Shown: positions 9,829 to 20,519, counted from the stretch's first letter. The stretch is 33,048 nt of DNA from Hyphomicrobiales bacterium (GCA_020029455.1 JAIBJH010000023.1:1-33048); one strand, 5' to 3'. Program-made: numbers and translations. Notes: a model not told the origin generated them from the letters alone.

Positions 9829-9850
9829 AACCTTAGACGGGGCAGACCGC

Positions 9851-12778
9851 CTATTCCGTCGCTTTGTTCACGAAATATTCTGGCTTGCCGATCAGGTGGT
9901 CAAACAGGTGAGCAACCTGCCGTTGATTCTGTCGCAGGAGGTCCTCTGCTCCCCGGACATCCGGCATTCCAGCCGCCATAGCCACTGCCCGGTTCAGGCC
10001 CGGCAGGGCGGTTTCGGGAACGTATTCTCCGGAAAGGCAGAGCCGCAGAACCTGGGTCAGGCGGTGAAAAAGCTGGCAGGCCCCAGCCACCGCATCAGCA
10101 TCTGCAGGGGTGAGGAGGTTGGCAGCCCGCAACTTCCCGAAGGCTTCAAGCGTGTTGGTTGCGAGCACAGAAGTTTGGTGCGGTGCATGAATGAGCTGGA
10201 GGTACTGGGCGATGAATTCGGCTTCCACCAGCCCGCCACGCGTGCGCTTGATGTCCCAGCAGGAGGAAGGTTTGTGCTCGCGCAGCATCAACTCACGCAT
10301 GGCGAGAACATCCACTTTCGTCTTCTCTGCATCGCGTGGGGTGCAGAGCGCAAGCTTGATGGCGGCATTGAGCTTTTCTGTGAATTCCGCCGCGCCCGCC
10401 ACGACACGCGCACGGGTCAAAGCCAGCTTTTCCCAGGTCCAGGCGGACCCGCGCTGGTAAGATTGAAAGGCGGAAAAGCTCACCGCCACTGGCCCCTGGC
10501 TGCCGGAAGGCCTCAGCCGCATGTCAACTTCGTAGAGAGACCCTTCCGAAGTCGGCGCTGAGATTGCCGTGATCAGGCGTTGCGCCAGACGCGCATAATA
10601 TTGCGTTACCGAAAGCGGCTTTTTGCCATCCGAAGCATCGGCATCATTCGCGTGATCATAGACGATCATCAGGTCGAGGTCAGAGGCCGCCGTCATCTCC
10701 TGCCCGCCGAGTTTGCCCATGGCGATGACCGCAACATTGCCGCCGGGAATGCGTCCATGGTTGCGGGCCACTTCGTCCTCAGTGGCTGCGAGGAGCCGCG
10801 CAATGGCAGCATCGGCCACATTGGCGAAACCCCGCCCGGCATCCTCTGCAGTCACGGTTTCCGAAAGCACGCGCACACCGACACGGAACATCTGTTCTCT
10901 GCCAAAGACCCGTACTCTGTCCATCACATCATCAAGACCGGGCCCTTGCGGCGCCATCGACAGCAATGCTGATTGCAATGTTGCAAGATCAGGCAGAGGA
11001 CCAAAGAAGGCAGGATCGAGAACTGCTTCGAGAACGCGTGGGCGGTCGCTCAGGCCCTCGGCAAGCCGCGGGGCTGTTCCCAAGATTTGCGCCAAGAGAT
11101 CGAGCAGGCTTGGATTGGCGCGCAGCATAGCGAAGAGTTGCACACCAGCGGGCAAGCCTTTCATGAACTGATCAAAGGCGATGAAGGCCCGGTCACTATC
11201 GCCGGTTCGCGACAGCGCGCTGAGGAGCTTCGGCATCAGTTCGGTCAGGGCCTCTCGTGCTCTGCGATCACGAGTTGCGGCATAGCGGCCGAAATGCCAA
11301 CCGCGAATGGTAGCGGAGACTTCCGAGGCCTGGCGGAAACCCATGCGCTCCAGCGTCATGACGGTTTCCGGATCATCCTCGCCGCCGGTGAAGACCAGTG
11401 CGCCCTGCTCTCCCCCAAGGTCCTCAGACTTTTCAAACAGTCGCGCCGAATGCGCACGTACGGTCTCCAGCGCTTTTTTCAGCTCGCTGCGGAAGTTCGC
11501 GGCGCTCTCAAATCCACAAAACATTGCGTAGCGCTCAAGGGCATCCCTCTCTTGAGGTACAAGATGTGTCTGGCGGTCATCCTGCATCTGGCTGCGGTGC
11601 TCAAAGGTGCGTAGCAATCCGTAGCAACGCTTCAAATCCTCTGCCGTGTCAGTGGTGATCCATTTTGCCGCTGCCAGCGCATCGAGCATATCGCAAGTGC
11701 GCCTGCCCCGCAGCGCCGGATTGCGCCCTCCTGCAATCAGCTGTTGGGTCTGCACAAAAAATTCGATCTCGCGGATGCCGCCGCGGCCGAGCTTGAGATT
11801 GTGGCCTTCAACGGCAATCTCGCCATGACCCTTCACAGCATGAATCTGGCGGATCAGGGATTGCACATCGGTGATGGATGCGAAGTCGAGATACTTACGC
11901 CAGATGTATGGCACGAGGCGCTGCAGAAATTCTTCACCCAAAGCGATGTCACCGGCGATAGCGCGGGCCTTGATAAAGGCGGCGCGCTCCCAGTTCTGAC
12001 CCATATTCTCGTAATAGGTAGCGGCGGACTCAACGGCGATTGCAACTTGCGTGGCGCGGGGGTCGGGTCGAAGCCGCAAATCCACTCGCAAGACATAGCC
12101 ATCCACAGTCACGTCCTGCAACAGTGACGCAAGGCGCTGTGTCAGTTTCACATAGAAGGTGGGCGGTTCGACGCCCGGCGCGAGCGCCGCTGTTTCCGAG
12201 TCATAGAAAACGACGAGATCAATGTCGCTGGAGTAGTTCAGTTCGCCAGCGCCATGTTTGCCCATGGCGAGTACAACATAACCAGAGTCCTTCCCTGGTC
12301 TGTCTGCATTGAGAATTGAGAAGCGGCCTTTGGCATGGGCCTCGCACAGAAGGCTATCCACCACGGCATTGACGGCAAGATCGGCAAATCGCGTGAGGGC
12401 GTCTGTCACATCCTCAAGGGTCCACGCGCGGCCAAGGTCACAGAGCGCTATCAGCAACGCAACGCGGGGTTTGATGTGCCTGAGGCGCCTTCCTGTCGCC
12501 TCGGGGTCAAGAAGCCGGCCTGCCCCAACAATCTCCGCGCAGAGGTCAGCAAATATCCTTTCCGGTTCCCTGCCCAGCCATTGGCTCACGTCTTCAGCGT
12601 GCTGCAGCAGCAGGTCACAGAGATAGTCGGAGCCTGCAACAATGGCACTGAACAATGTCTCGTGAGCCCGAAAGGCGGGTTGCCAGTCTTCGGGAAGTTC
12701 CCGCCACAGGCGCGCATGTCCCGTCGAATCCACAGCATACCAAGGACCTTTGAGGCGGGCTGCAAGCGTAGCGGGCAT
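9851..12778 (-). CDS. glnE: Bifunctional glutamine-synthetase adenylyltransferase/deadenylyltransferase
   Basis: Two nucleotidyltransferase domains: VVLAMGKHGAGELNYSSDIDLVVFYD and VIAMGKLGGQEMTAASDLDLMIVYD; GRGGIREIEFFVQTQQLI and RGGLVEAEFIAQYLQL. Confidence 0.96.
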   Translation of the reverse strand: MPATLAARLKGPWYAVDSTGHARLWRELPEDWQPAFRAHETLFSAIVAGSDYLCDLLLQHAEDVSQWLGREPERIFADLCAEIVGAGRLLDPEATGRRLRHIKPRVALLIALCDLGRAWTLEDVTDALTRFADLAVNAVVDSLLCEAHAKGRFSILNADRPGKDSGYVVLAMGKHGAGELNYSSDIDLVVFYDSETAALAPGVEPPTFYVKLTQRLASLLQDVTVDGYVLRVDLRLRPDPRATQVAIAVESAATYYENMGQNWERAAFIKARAIAGDIALGEEFLQRLVPYIWRKYLDFASITDVQSLIRQIHAVKGHGEIAVEGHNLKLGRGGIREIEFFVQTQQLIAGGRNPALRGRRTCDMLDALAAAKWITTDTAEDLKRCYGLLRTFEHRSQMQDDRQTHLVPQERDALERYAMFCGFESAANFRSELKKALETVRAHSARLFEKSEDLGGEQGALVFTGGEDDPETVMTLERMGFRQASEVSATIRGWHFGRYAATRDRRAREALTELMPKLLSALSRTGDSDRAFIAFDQFMKGLPAGVQLFAMLRANPSLLDLLAQILGTAPRLAEGLSDRPRVLEAVLDPAFFGPLPDLATLQSALLSMAPQGPGLDDVMDRVRVFGREQMFRVGVRVLSETVTAEDAGRGFANVADAAIARLLAATEDEVARNHGRIPGGNVAVIAMGKLGGQEMTAASDLDLMIVYDHANDADASDGKKPLSVTQYYARLAQRLITAISAPTSEGSLYEVDMRLRPSGSQGPVAVSFSAFQSYQRGSAWTWEKLALTRARVVAGAAEFTEKLNAAIKLALCTPRDAEKTKVDVLAMRELMLREHKPSSCWDIKRTRGGLVEAEFIAQYLQLIHAPHQTSVLATNTLEAFGKLRAANLLTPADADAVAGACQLFHRLTQVLRLCLSGEYVPETALPGLNRAVAMAAGMPDVRGAEDLLRQNQRQVAHLFDHLIGKPEYFVNKATE

Positions 12779-12787
12779 GGCCCCGGT

Positions 12788-14179
12788 TTAGCTTGCCTCT
12801 TCCAGAAGCGGAAGTTCGATCACTGCCATGAGGCCGGGGCCTGCATCGTCCAGGCGGAACTGCCCGCCATGAAGCTTGACCACACTGGCAGCCAGGCTGA
12901 GCCCCAACCCGTTGCCGGGCTTGGAGCGGCTATCGTCAAGCCTCACGAAGCGTTCCAGCACGCGCTCCCGGTCAGCGTCCGCAATGCCCGGTCCGGAATC
13001 AGAAATCCTGATGACGGCATGGTTGCCTTCGCGCGTGCCGCTGATCCTGATCGTGGTCTTTTCATCGACACCGCTCGTTCCATATTTCATGGCATTGTCG
13101 ATGAGATTGCTGAAGCTTTGCGCCAAAAGCTGTCGATCGGCACGCACTGGCAGCGGCACTGTCGCCTCACAACTGAGTGTGCCGCCAGCCTCTTCCACCA
13201 GCGGTTCATAGAGCTCGGCGACTTCGCCCAGGATTTCCGACACGTCCGCCCTGACAAGGCCCTCGCGGGCATTGCCGGCCTCGGCGCGGGCAATCGAAAG
13301 CAGTGCATTGAAAGTGTCGAGCAGCCTTTCACTTTCCTCAAGGGTCTGGGTGAGGGCCGCGCGCTGTTCAGCTTCAGTGCCGCTGCGCAGCGCCGCCTCA
13401 GCCCGCGCCCGCATGCGGGTAAGCGGCGTCTTCAAGTCATGGGCCACGTTGCTCGAGACTTCTTTCATACCGGTCATCAGGCGCTCGATCTGGCCCAGCA
13501 TGTCATTCAGCGATTGCGCGAGGCGATCCAACTCATCGCTGGTACCCGCCACCGGCATGCGCTGCGACAGGTCGCCCGCCATGATGGTGCGGCTTGCGGC
13601 GGTGATGGCATCTACTCGCCTGAGGAAGTTGCGGCTCGTCAGGTAGCCGCCGCCAAGCCCGAAGATCAGGGACAAGCCCAGTGCCCAGATCAACGTGTTG
13701 GTGATCAATTTGCGGAAGGTGTGGATTTCCTCCACGTCGCGCCCCACCAGGAGGCGGAAGCCGTTGGTGAGCTCCACATGATAGGCCCGGGCGGTGTGGA
13801 AGAGTTTCTTCTGGCCCTTGCCGATGGTGATGGGAAAATCCACGAAGGTCTCATCTTCCGGCTTGGGGCTCGGCATGTTGCGGAGATTTCCCACCACAAA
13901 CTGTTCTTTTGCATCTACCAGCAGATAGAGCGTGCCCGTCTCCTCGGAAACACGGCGGTTGATGAGATCAGCAACGCCCGGAAGGCCGCGCTGGCCATAT
14001 TGATCGGCAAGCGCCAGCACTTCGGCGCGGATCGTTTCCTCCGCCTGCCGCTCGAGGAGATGAGCGGTGTTCCAGAAGACGTAAGCCAGAATGGCACCCA
14101 CCGAGAGGGCAAAGACGGCAAGATAGATCGCGGCCAGCCTAAAGGTGGATGACTTGAGGATTGAGACGCTAGTGGTCAC
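12788..14179 (-). CDS. Two-component sensor histidine kinase with HAMP domain
   Basis: Two TMs, HAMP, H-box NVAHDLKTPLTRMRARAEAAL, HATPase DSGPGIADADRERVLERFVRLDDSRSKPGNGLGLSLA. Confidence 0.92.
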   Translation of the reverse strand: MTTSVSILKSSTFRLAAIYLAVFALSVGAILAYVFWNTAHLLERQAEETIRAEVLALADQYGQRGLPGVADLINRRVSEETGTLYLLVDAKEQFVVGNLRNMPSPKPEDETFVDFPITIGKGQKKLFHTARAYHVELTNGFRLLVGRDVEEIHTFRKLITNTLIWALGLSLIFGLGGGYLTSRNFLRRVDAITAASRTIMAGDLSQRMPVAGTSDELDRLAQSLNDMLGQIERLMTGMKEVSSNVAHDLKTPLTRMRARAEAALRSGTEAEQRAALTQTLEESERLLDTFNALLSIARAEAGNAREGLVRADVSEILGEVAELYEPLVEEAGGTLSCEATVPLPVRADRQLLAQSFSNLIDNAMKYGTSGVDEKTTIRISGTREGNHAVIRISDSGPGIADADRERVLERFVRLDDSRSKPGNGLGLSLAASVVKLHGGQFRLDDAGPGLMAVIELPLLEEAS

Positions 14180-14843
14180 GGATCATGTAGCCTGCGCCGC
14201 GCACCGTCTGCAGGATGGGATCATCGAAGCCCTTGTCGATCTTGGCCCTGAGGCGCGAGACATGCACATCTATCACATTGGTCTGGGGGTCAAAGTGGTA
14301 GTCCCAGACATTCTCCAGCAGCATGGTGCGGGTGACGATATGTCCGGCGTGGCGCATGAGATATTCAAGGAGCTTGAATTCGCGGGGCTGGAGCGGAATG
14401 GGCTTTCCGGCGCGGGTGACAATGCGGCTCAGCAAGTCCAATTCGAGGTCGCAAGCCTTGAGGCGCGTGTCCTGGGCGCCAGAGGTTCCGCGCCGCGCCA
14501 GACCTTCGACACGGGCCAGCAATTCCGAAAAAGCGTAAGGCTTGGCCAGATAGTCATCGCCGCCGGCGCGCAGGCCCTTCACGCGCTCATCGACGTCCGA
14601 AAGGGCGCTCAGGATCAAGACGGGGGTCGTGACGCCATCGGCGCGGATAGAACGGATGACTGATAGCCCATCGCGCTTGGGCAGCATGCGATCGACGATC
14701 AAGACGTCATAGCTGGCGTCGGAGGCCATTTCGTAGCCCTGCTCGCCATCACTGGCGAGGTCGGCCACATGGCCGCTTTCCTTTAGGCCGCGCAGCAGCC
14801 AAGTGGCCGCATCACGGTCGTCTTCGATCACAAGGATTCGCAT
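14169..14843 (-). CDS. OmpR-family response regulator
   Basis: MRILVIEDDRDAATWLLRGL receiver and winged-helix C-terminus (RIVTRAGKPIPLQPREFKLLEYLMRHAG...VDVHVSRLRAKIDKG). Start at internal Met, 11-nt overlap with kinase. Confidence 0.93.
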   Translation of the reverse strand: MRILVIEDDRDAATWLLRGLKESGHVADLASDGEQGYEMASDASYDVLIVDRMLPKRDGLSVIRSIRADGVTTPVLILSALSDVDERVKGLRAGGDDYLAKPYAFSELLARVEGLARRGTSGAQDTRLKACDLELDLLSRIVTRAGKPIPLQPREFKLLEYLMRHAGHIVTRTMLLENVWDYHFDPQTNVIDVHVSRLRAKIDKGFDDPILQTVRGAGYMIRDH

Positions 14844-14887
14844 GGAAGTATTTGGATTGGTGCCATCGGTTGGCACCCTTAACGCGG

Positions 14888-14963
14888 CCCCTTCCCCGTG
14901 GAAAGGGGGCGGCGCGGAGACAGTTTCAGCGGTGGGAACGTCGGGGGATCCTGTCTCCGCGCC
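14888..14963. repeat. Palindromic element between Do protease and response regulator, dispersed-repeat-like
   Basis: 13-bp perfect inverted repeat GGCGCGGAGACAG (14911-14923) / CTGTCTCCGCGCC (14951-14963), plus adjacent CCCCTTCC...GGAAAGGGG hairpin. One frame reads LTRPLPRGKGA, a pattern common in alphaproteobacterial intergenic repeats. Confidence 0.55.
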
Positions 14964-14992
14964 TGTTGGGCGCTGTTGCGAGCGGGGAAGCA

Positions 14993-16303
14993 TCATGTCG
15001 CCCAAAGGCCCTTCTCGGCGGCAGCCGAATCTGGATCAAGGCCGCTGATCTTCAGGCCTTCGCCGTCTTCAGCTGGCGTTACTTCCAAGCCAAGGCTTGA
15101 AAGATCAAGCTTTTCCAGCGGCTTGCCGATGGCTGCCTGCTTCTGCGGTTCGCCCGGCATGGTGCCGATGGTCACCGAGATGGTTTCAGCCTTGCCGTCA
15201 CGGATGATCTCAAATGGCACCTTGGCGTCCGGGGCCAAAGCGGCGACTGTTTTGGACAAGTCACGGGCATCCTCGATGTCCTTGCCGTCGGCTTTGAGGA
15301 TAACGTCACCCTGCTTGAGGCCAGCCTTGAGAGCGGGCGAATCCGCCGTCACATCCGCGACAATGGCACCCTTGGTCTCCTTGAGGCCGAGGCTTTCTGC
15401 CAGGTCTTCCGTCACCGGCTGGATCTGCACGCCAAGCCAACCACGGACAATCTTGCCATCGCTCTTCAGGTCCTCAACCACCGTTTTCACAATGGAGGCC
15501 GGAATGGCAAAGCCGATGCCGACACTGCCGCCCGAAGGCGAGAAGATCGCCGTGTTCACGCCCACCACTTCGCCCTGCAGGTTAAAAGCGGGGCCGCCGG
15601 AGTTGCCCTTGTTGATGGAGGCATCAATCTGCATGTAGTCGTCATAGGGGCCGGAACCGATGTCACGGCCACGGGCGGAAACGATGCCCGCCGTCACAGT
15701 GCCGCCAAGCCCAAATGGATTGCCGACGGCCATCACCCAGTCGCCAACCTTGGCTTCTGCGGATGAGAAGTTCACATAAGGGAAGGTCTTGCTGGAATCG
15801 ATCTTGAGAAGCGCCAAATCCGTCTTCGGGTCGGTGCCGATCACCTTGGCATCATATTCCTCGCCGTTCTGGAAAGTGAGCTTCACCTGGTCAGCGTCGT
15901 TCACCACATGGTTGTTGGTGACCACATAGCCATCGGCGCTGATCACGAAGCCAGAGCCTTGCGCCATGCTGCGGCGGTGCTGCGGCATGCGGTCATTGAA
16001 GTGGTCGGGGAGTTGGTCGCGGAACTGCGGGAATTGTTCGAAGAAATCGCGGAACTGCTGGGGCATGTTCTGCATGCCACCATCGCCAGACGTCTGCTCG
16101 AAACGCACCTCGACACTGACCACCGCCGGCATCACATGTTCGGCAAGCGTTGAAAAGCCCTTGGTCGGGTCAATTGCCTCGATGGGCGCAATAACCTGGC
16201 CCGGCTGGGAGAGCGCGACTCCTCCCGTGAGCAGGGTCGAACCCAAAAGGCCTGCGGCCAAAAGACCGAGTACGGATTTCTTGCTGAAGCGGGTGGTGGT
16301 CAT
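14993..16303 (-). CDS. Do-family (DegP/MucD-like) serine endoprotease with truncated second PDZ domain
   Basis: Signal sequence, NNHVV, TDLALLKI, GNSGGPAFNLQGEVVGVNTAI, PDZ1 (GAIVADVTADSPALKAGLKQGDVILKADGKDI). PDZ2 stops after DPDSAAAEKGLWAT. Confidence 0.9.
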   Translation of the reverse strand: MTTTRFSKKSVLGLLAAGLLGSTLLTGGVALSQPGQVIAPIEAIDPTKGFSTLAEHVMPAVVSVEVRFEQTSGDGGMQNMPQQFRDFFEQFPQFRDQLPDHFNDRMPQHRRSMAQGSGFVISADGYVVTNNHVVNDADQVKLTFQNGEEYDAKVIGTDPKTDLALLKIDSSKTFPYVNFSSAEAKVGDWVMAVGNPFGLGGTVTAGIVSARGRDIGSGPYDDYMQIDASINKGNSGGPAFNLQGEVVGVNTAIFSPSGGSVGIGFAIPASIVKTVVEDLKSDGKIVRGWLGVQIQPVTEDLAESLGLKETKGAIVADVTADSPALKAGLKQGDVILKADGKDIEDARDLSKTVAALAPDAKVPFEIIRDGKAETISVTIGTMPGEPQKQAAIGKPLEKLDLSSLGLEVTPAEDGEGLKISGLDPDSAAAEKGLWAT

Positions 16304-16384
16304 CGGGGGTTCTCCAAATTGGGCGATGACCAGAAGATAGGTACTGGCGGCTTGCACCAACATTACAGCCGCATGAATTTCCTG

Positions 16385-16858
16385 TTAGGTTTGCGGCAGC
16401 TTTGCGGTTGGCCCGCTCTTATCATTGAGAAGTGCCGCAATTTCGGCCTTTTCCGCCTCTGTCAGCGGATCTGCCGCAGGCTTTGCCCGCTTCCTCACCG
16501 CCACGACCAGGACAATTCCCAGAATCAGGAAAGGGGCGAGCCACAGCACAATGGTCGTGCCCTTGAACCGCGGCTTCAGGAGCACAAAGTCGCCGTAGCG
16601 CGCCACCACGAAGTCCACGACTTCTCCGTCACTCTTGCCCTCAGCCAGCTGTTCGCGGATCAGGATTCTGAGGTCGCGGGCCATGGTGGCATTGGAGTCG
16701 TCGATGGATTGATTCTGGCAGACAAGGCAGCGTAGGCCCGTCGAGATATTGCGGGCGCGCGCTTCCAAGGTCGGGTCCTTGAGCATTTCATCGGGTTGCA
16801 CGGCAAGCGCAGGTGAAAGGCTTGCCAGCAGAAGCAGGGCTGCAACGACGTGTTTCAT
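16385..16858 (-). CDS. ccmH: Cytochrome c-type biogenesis protein CcmH/CycL
   Basis: Signal peptide, RCLVCQNQSIDDSNA motif, C-terminal TM. Start at internal Met overlapping ccmF stop. Confidence 0.92.
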   Translation of the reverse strand: MKHVVAALLLLASLSPALAVQPDEMLKDPTLEARARNISTGLRCLVCQNQSIDDSNATMARDLRILIREQLAEGKSDGEVVDFVVARYGDFVLLKPRFKGTTIVLWLAPFLILGIVLVVAVRKRAKPAADPLTEAEKAEIAALLNDKSGPTAKLPQT

Positions 16859-18846
16859 TCCGCAGGTTTCGCAAGTGCCATGGCCGGAGGCGCTGGTCTC
16901 GGTGGTGCGGGAACGCCAATTCGCAATCTGCGGTCGGTGAGCGAAAGCAATCCGCCCAAGAACATGATGGATGCTCCGAGCCAGATCCAACTTGCCAGTG
17001 GATTGTAGGAAATCCGCACCGAGCGCCCGTCCTGCATGGCATCGCCCATGACGATATAAACATCACCGAAGAAGCCCTGCACCAGCCCCACTTCCGTTGT
17101 CGGCATGTTGGAAGGCCTGAAGCTGCGCTTCTCGGATTTCACTGTTGCGACTTCGCTGTTTTGCTGCATAACGCGGAAGACGCCGCTGACGCCGTCATAG
17201 TTGGCGCCCTTGAGCGGTTCCTCATTCAGGAATGTGATGTCATAACCCGCAAGGGACTTTGTATCGCCAGGCTTCATCACTGTGATCAGTTCCTGCTTCC
17301 AGACAGAAAGCAGAATGACGCCAATGACGACGAAACCCAGACCTGCGTGCGCCAGCACAGCGCCATGAGCGGCGCGAGGCAAGCCCCGGAAGCGTGCCCA
17401 GGCCGTGTTCAATGACACTTTTCCAACACCTGCCTTCTGCATCCAATCCTTAAGGCCGCCGAAGATGGCCCAGCAGCCGATGGCGATACCAACAGGTGCA
17501 AGCCAGGGTCCGCGCTGCGTGAAGACGAGCACAAGAAGAGTCATGGCAATTGCAATGAGTGCGGCCCACCACAAGCGCTGCATCACGGCGTACGCATCGG
17601 CGCGCTTCCAGGTGAGCAAGGGACCCATGGGCATCAGGAGCAGCAGTGGCAGGATGATGGGGCCGAAGGTGAGATTGAAATAGGGGGCGCCGACAGAAAT
17701 CTTGTCGCCGGTCAATGTCTCAAGGGCGAGTGGATAGAGCGTGCCGATGAACACCGCCGCACATGCCGTGCAGAGAAGGATGTTGTTGAGCACCAGCCCG
17801 CCCTCGCGGCTGATGGGAGCAAACAATCCGCCTACCTTGAGGCTCGGCGCGCGCCAAGCAAAGAGCGACAGGCTGCCGCCGATGAAAGTTGCGAGAATGA
17901 GAAGAATGAAAAGTCCGCGCTGCGGATCAACAGCAAAGGCATGGACAGAAGTGAGAATGCCGGAGCGCACGAGGAAGGTGCCGACCAGCGACAGCGAGAA
18001 GGCAAGAATGGCGAGCAGGATCGTCCAGATTTTCAGCGCGCCGCGCTTTTCGACAACGATCGCCGAATGCAGCAGTGCCGTAGCAACGAGCCAAGGCATG
18101 AAGCTGGCGTTCTCCACCGGGTCCCAGAACCAGAAGCCGCCCCAGCCCAGTTCGTAATAGGCCCACCAGGAGCCCATGGCGATACCGATGGTGAGCAGCG
18201 CCCAGGAGAGCAGCGTCCATGGCCGCACCCATCTCGCCCAAGCCCCATCCACCTTGCCTTCAAGAAGAGCCGCCACGGCAAAGGCGAAGCTCACGGAGAG
18301 GCCCACATAGCCGCCATAGAGAAAGGGTGGATGAAAGGCGAGTGCGGGATCTTGCAGGATGGGATTAAGACCTTGGCCCTGGATGGGCGGCGGCACCAAG
18401 CGGAGAAATGGATTGGAAGCAAAGACAATGAACAGCAGAAAGGCCAGCCCGATTGCACCCTGCACACCCAGCACGCGAGCGCGAAGTGTTGCCGGCAGAT
18501 GATTGCCGAAGAGCGCCACCGTTGCACCGAAGAGCGCCAGGATGAGAACCCAGAGCAGCATGGAGCCTTCGTGGTTCCCCCAGACGCCGCTGATCTTGTA
18601 GAGCAGCGGCTTGGCGGAGTGGGAATTCTCGGCAACGTTCAGCACCGAGAAGTCGCTGGCGACATAGGCATTGGTGAGGGCGGCAAAGGAAAAAGCGATG
18701 AGCAGCAACTGTATCAGTGCCGCCGTGCGCCCCTGTTCCATCCAGCTCGTATAACCATTGTGTGCACCCACAAGCGGCACGGCAAACTGCCAGGCCGCTA
18801 CGGCAAGCGCCAGGATCAGCGCAAAGTGGCCAAGTTCAACGGTCAT
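16855..18846 (-). CDS. ccmF: Heme lyase CcmF/CycK
   Basis: [67 protein letters not shown]. Confidence 0.96.
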   Translation of the reverse strand: MTVELGHFALILALAVAAWQFAVPLVGAHNGYTSWMEQGRTAALIQLLLIAFSFAALTNAYVASDFSVLNVAENSHSAKPLLYKISGVWGNHEGSMLLWVLILALFGATVALFGNHLPATLRARVLGVQGAIGLAFLLFIVFASNPFLRLVPPPIQGQGLNPILQDPALAFHPPFLYGGYVGLSVSFAFAVAALLEGKVDGAWARWVRPWTLLSWALLTIGIAMGSWWAYYELGWGGFWFWDPVENASFMPWLVATALLHSAIVVEKRGALKIWTILLAILAFSLSLVGTFLVRSGILTSVHAFAVDPQRGLFILLILATFIGGSLSLFAWRAPSLKVGGLFAPISREGGLVLNNILLCTACAAVFIGTLYPLALETLTGDKISVGAPYFNLTFGPIILPLLLLMPMGPLLTWKRADAYAVMQRLWWAALIAIAMTLLVLVFTQRGPWLAPVGIAIGCWAIFGGLKDWMQKAGVGKVSLNTAWARFRGLPRAAHGAVLAHAGLGFVVIGVILLSVWKQELITVMKPGDTKSLAGYDITFLNEEPLKGANYDGVSGVFRVMQQNSEVATVKSEKRSFRPSNMPTTEVGLVQGFFGDVYIVMGDAMQDGRSVRISYNPLASWIWLGASIMFLGGLLSLTDRRLRIGVPAPPRPAPPAMALAKPAE

Positions 18847-19292
18847 GGCCCTGCACCCTTGCCTTCCTGCCAGACGCCCTTTTCCTTCAACTTGTCGGCG
18901 ACATCCTTCGGCATGTAGTTCTCGTCATGCTTGGCGAGCACCGTGTCGGCGACGAAAACGCCATCAGTGCCTTGCGCACCTTCCGCCACCACGCCCTGCC
19001 CCTCGCGGAAGAGATCGGGAAGCTGGCCGTTGTAGCGCACCTTCATGATGCCGCTTCCGTCCGTCACGGTGAATGAAACTTCTGTGCCATTGGTTTTGAG
19101 CAGGCTTCCCTTTTCCACCAAGCCACCGAGGCGGATGCGCGTGCCGGGGGCGATATGTTTCTCCGTGACCTCCGATGGCGTGAAAAAGAAAACGATGGTG
19201 TCGCGGATGGCATAGAGAATCAATCCTGCCGCCGCCGCCACGAGGGCGAGCGAGACAAGAATGATGGTGAGGCGGGTCTGCTTGCGGGTCAT
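18843..19292 (-). CDS. ccmE: Heme chaperone CcmE/CycJ
   Basis: [12 protein letters not shown] start, [34 protein letters not shown]. Confidence 0.95.
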   Translation of the reverse strand: MTRKQTRLTIILVSLALVAAAAGLILYAIRDTIVFFFTPSEVTEKHIAPGTRIRLGGLVEKGSLLKTNGTEVSFTVTDGSGIMKVRYNGQLPDLFREGQGVVAEGAQGTDGVFVADTVLAKHDENYMPKDVADKLKEKGVWQEGKGAGP

Positions 19293-20374
19293 CAGAGGTT
19301 AAGTTCCTTGGCGAGTGCATCAATGGAGGCGGTTGCGGCGGTGTCACTTGCAAGAGCCGATTTCGCTTTGCCAAGCGCTTCGCGGGCCTTGTCCTGTTCA
19401 TTCAACACGGTACGGGCGCGAATCAGACGCAACCAGCCTTCAAGGTCATTGCCGTTCTCAGCAAGGCGCTCTTCCAGGCCATCGACCATGCCGCGGATCA
19501 TGGCCATGCGCTCTTCCGGCGACTGGCTCTCGGCGGCTTTCATCTGCTCTGCCGTCGGGCCGGGGGCGGCCGCACTCAGCGACCTGATCTGATCTTCAAC
19601 GGCGCTTTTCCAGGGCACGTCGGCAGCCGCCGTGGCCAACAGAGATTTGAATTTTGCGAGGGCTTCGTCGCGCCTGCCCTTTTGCGATGCCGAGAGCGCA
19701 TCATAGTAGAGTGCCTGTGCGTTCCTGGCATCCAGGCGCAGGGCCTCGGCCACGGCCATTTCGGCGCCAGCCGTCATCAGCCCCTGATTGCCCAACGTCA
19801 GCGCCTCGGCCAATGCTGCATAGAGGTCCGCTGTCGGGCCTTCCAAATCCATGACGCGGCCGATGGCAGCGGTGGCGTCATCAAAGCGGCCCATCGTCAT
19901 GTAACTCGGAATCAGCAGCTTCCATCCCGTCGCGTCATTGGGATTCTCTGCAAGATGCTCTTCAACTTGCACCAGCAGCGCTTCCGTATCGCCGGTTTGC
20001 TGGGCCATGGCGATGCGGGCGGCGCGCGGCACGTCCGGCAGTTGCGGCGCCCCGCGCGTTGCATAGACCGCGAAGGCCAGGAGCGGCACTAGCAGCACGA
20101 TGACAACCGGCATGGCGCGGGCCTCACTTGTTGCGGCCTGTCTTTCGCGTGCCACGGCAAGCAGACGGCGGCCCACTTCCGCCTTCTGTCCTTCCGCCTC
20201 TTCTGGCTGCAGTGCGCCCTGCTCCAGGTCGCGGTCAATTTCGGAGAGTTGATCCTTGTAAATGGCGAATGTGGCTTCGCCCGCCGTCGCCGCAGGCGCA
20301 TTGCGGCGGCCCGAGAGCGCCAGCGCCAGCACCGCCGCACCGGCGAGAATTCCTATCAAAACCCAGATGATCAT
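19292..20374 (-). CDS. ccmI: Cytochrome c-type biogenesis protein CcmI/CycH
   Basis: Two TMs, TPR-like C-terminus ([36 protein letters not shown]), position at head of the ccm operon. Confidence 0.9.
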   Translation of the reverse strand: MIIWVLIGILAGAAVLALALSGRRNAPAATAGEATFAIYKDQLSEIDRDLEQGALQPEEAEGQKAEVGRRLLAVARERQAATSEARAMPVVIVLLVPLLAFAVYATRGAPQLPDVPRAARIAMAQQTGDTEALLVQVEEHLAENPNDATGWKLLIPSYMTMGRFDDATAAIGRVMDLEGPTADLYAALAEALTLGNQGLMTAGAEMAVAEALRLDARNAQALYYDALSASQKGRRDEALAKFKSLLATAAADVPWKSAVEDQIRSLSAAAPGPTAEQMKAAESQSPEERMAMIRGMVDGLEERLAENGNDLEGWLRLIRARTVLNEQDKAREALGKAKSALASDTAATASIDALAKELNL

Positions 20375-20413
20375 GGCCCCATATAGCTTTGAGGGTTGGG
20401 CGAAAGAAGGGCA

Positions 20414-20442
20414 TGCGACAGTGGAGCAAATGGACTGTCGCA
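20414..20442. promoter_or_regulatory. Inverted repeat in the ccmI/soxB divergent intergenic region, candidate operator
   Basis: TGCGACAGT (20414-20422) - 11 nt - ACTGTCGCA (20434-20442), perfect 9-bp arms. Confidence 0.55.
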
Positions 20443-20519
20443 GGGGGTAATCTCCATGTCGGAAATCAATGGTGAAGCAGGATTTGCTTTGATAGATAGA
20501 GCGTTAGCAGGATTTCAGA

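Noticed and set aside
12335-14152. 605-aa plus-strand ORF antisense to glnE and the histidine kinase
   Set aside because: It lies opposite two clearly coding genes and across their junction, with no recognisable domains; a shadow ORF from GC-rich codon bias.
14852-15100. Plus-strand ORF reading LAPLTRPLPRGKGAARR
   Set aside because: A signature of a non-coding palindromic repeat rather than a protein.
17941-18918. 325-aa plus-strand ORF antisense to ccmF/ccmE
   Set aside because: Low-complexity charged translation ([16 protein letters not shown]-type) opposite well-supported ccmF; shadow ORF.
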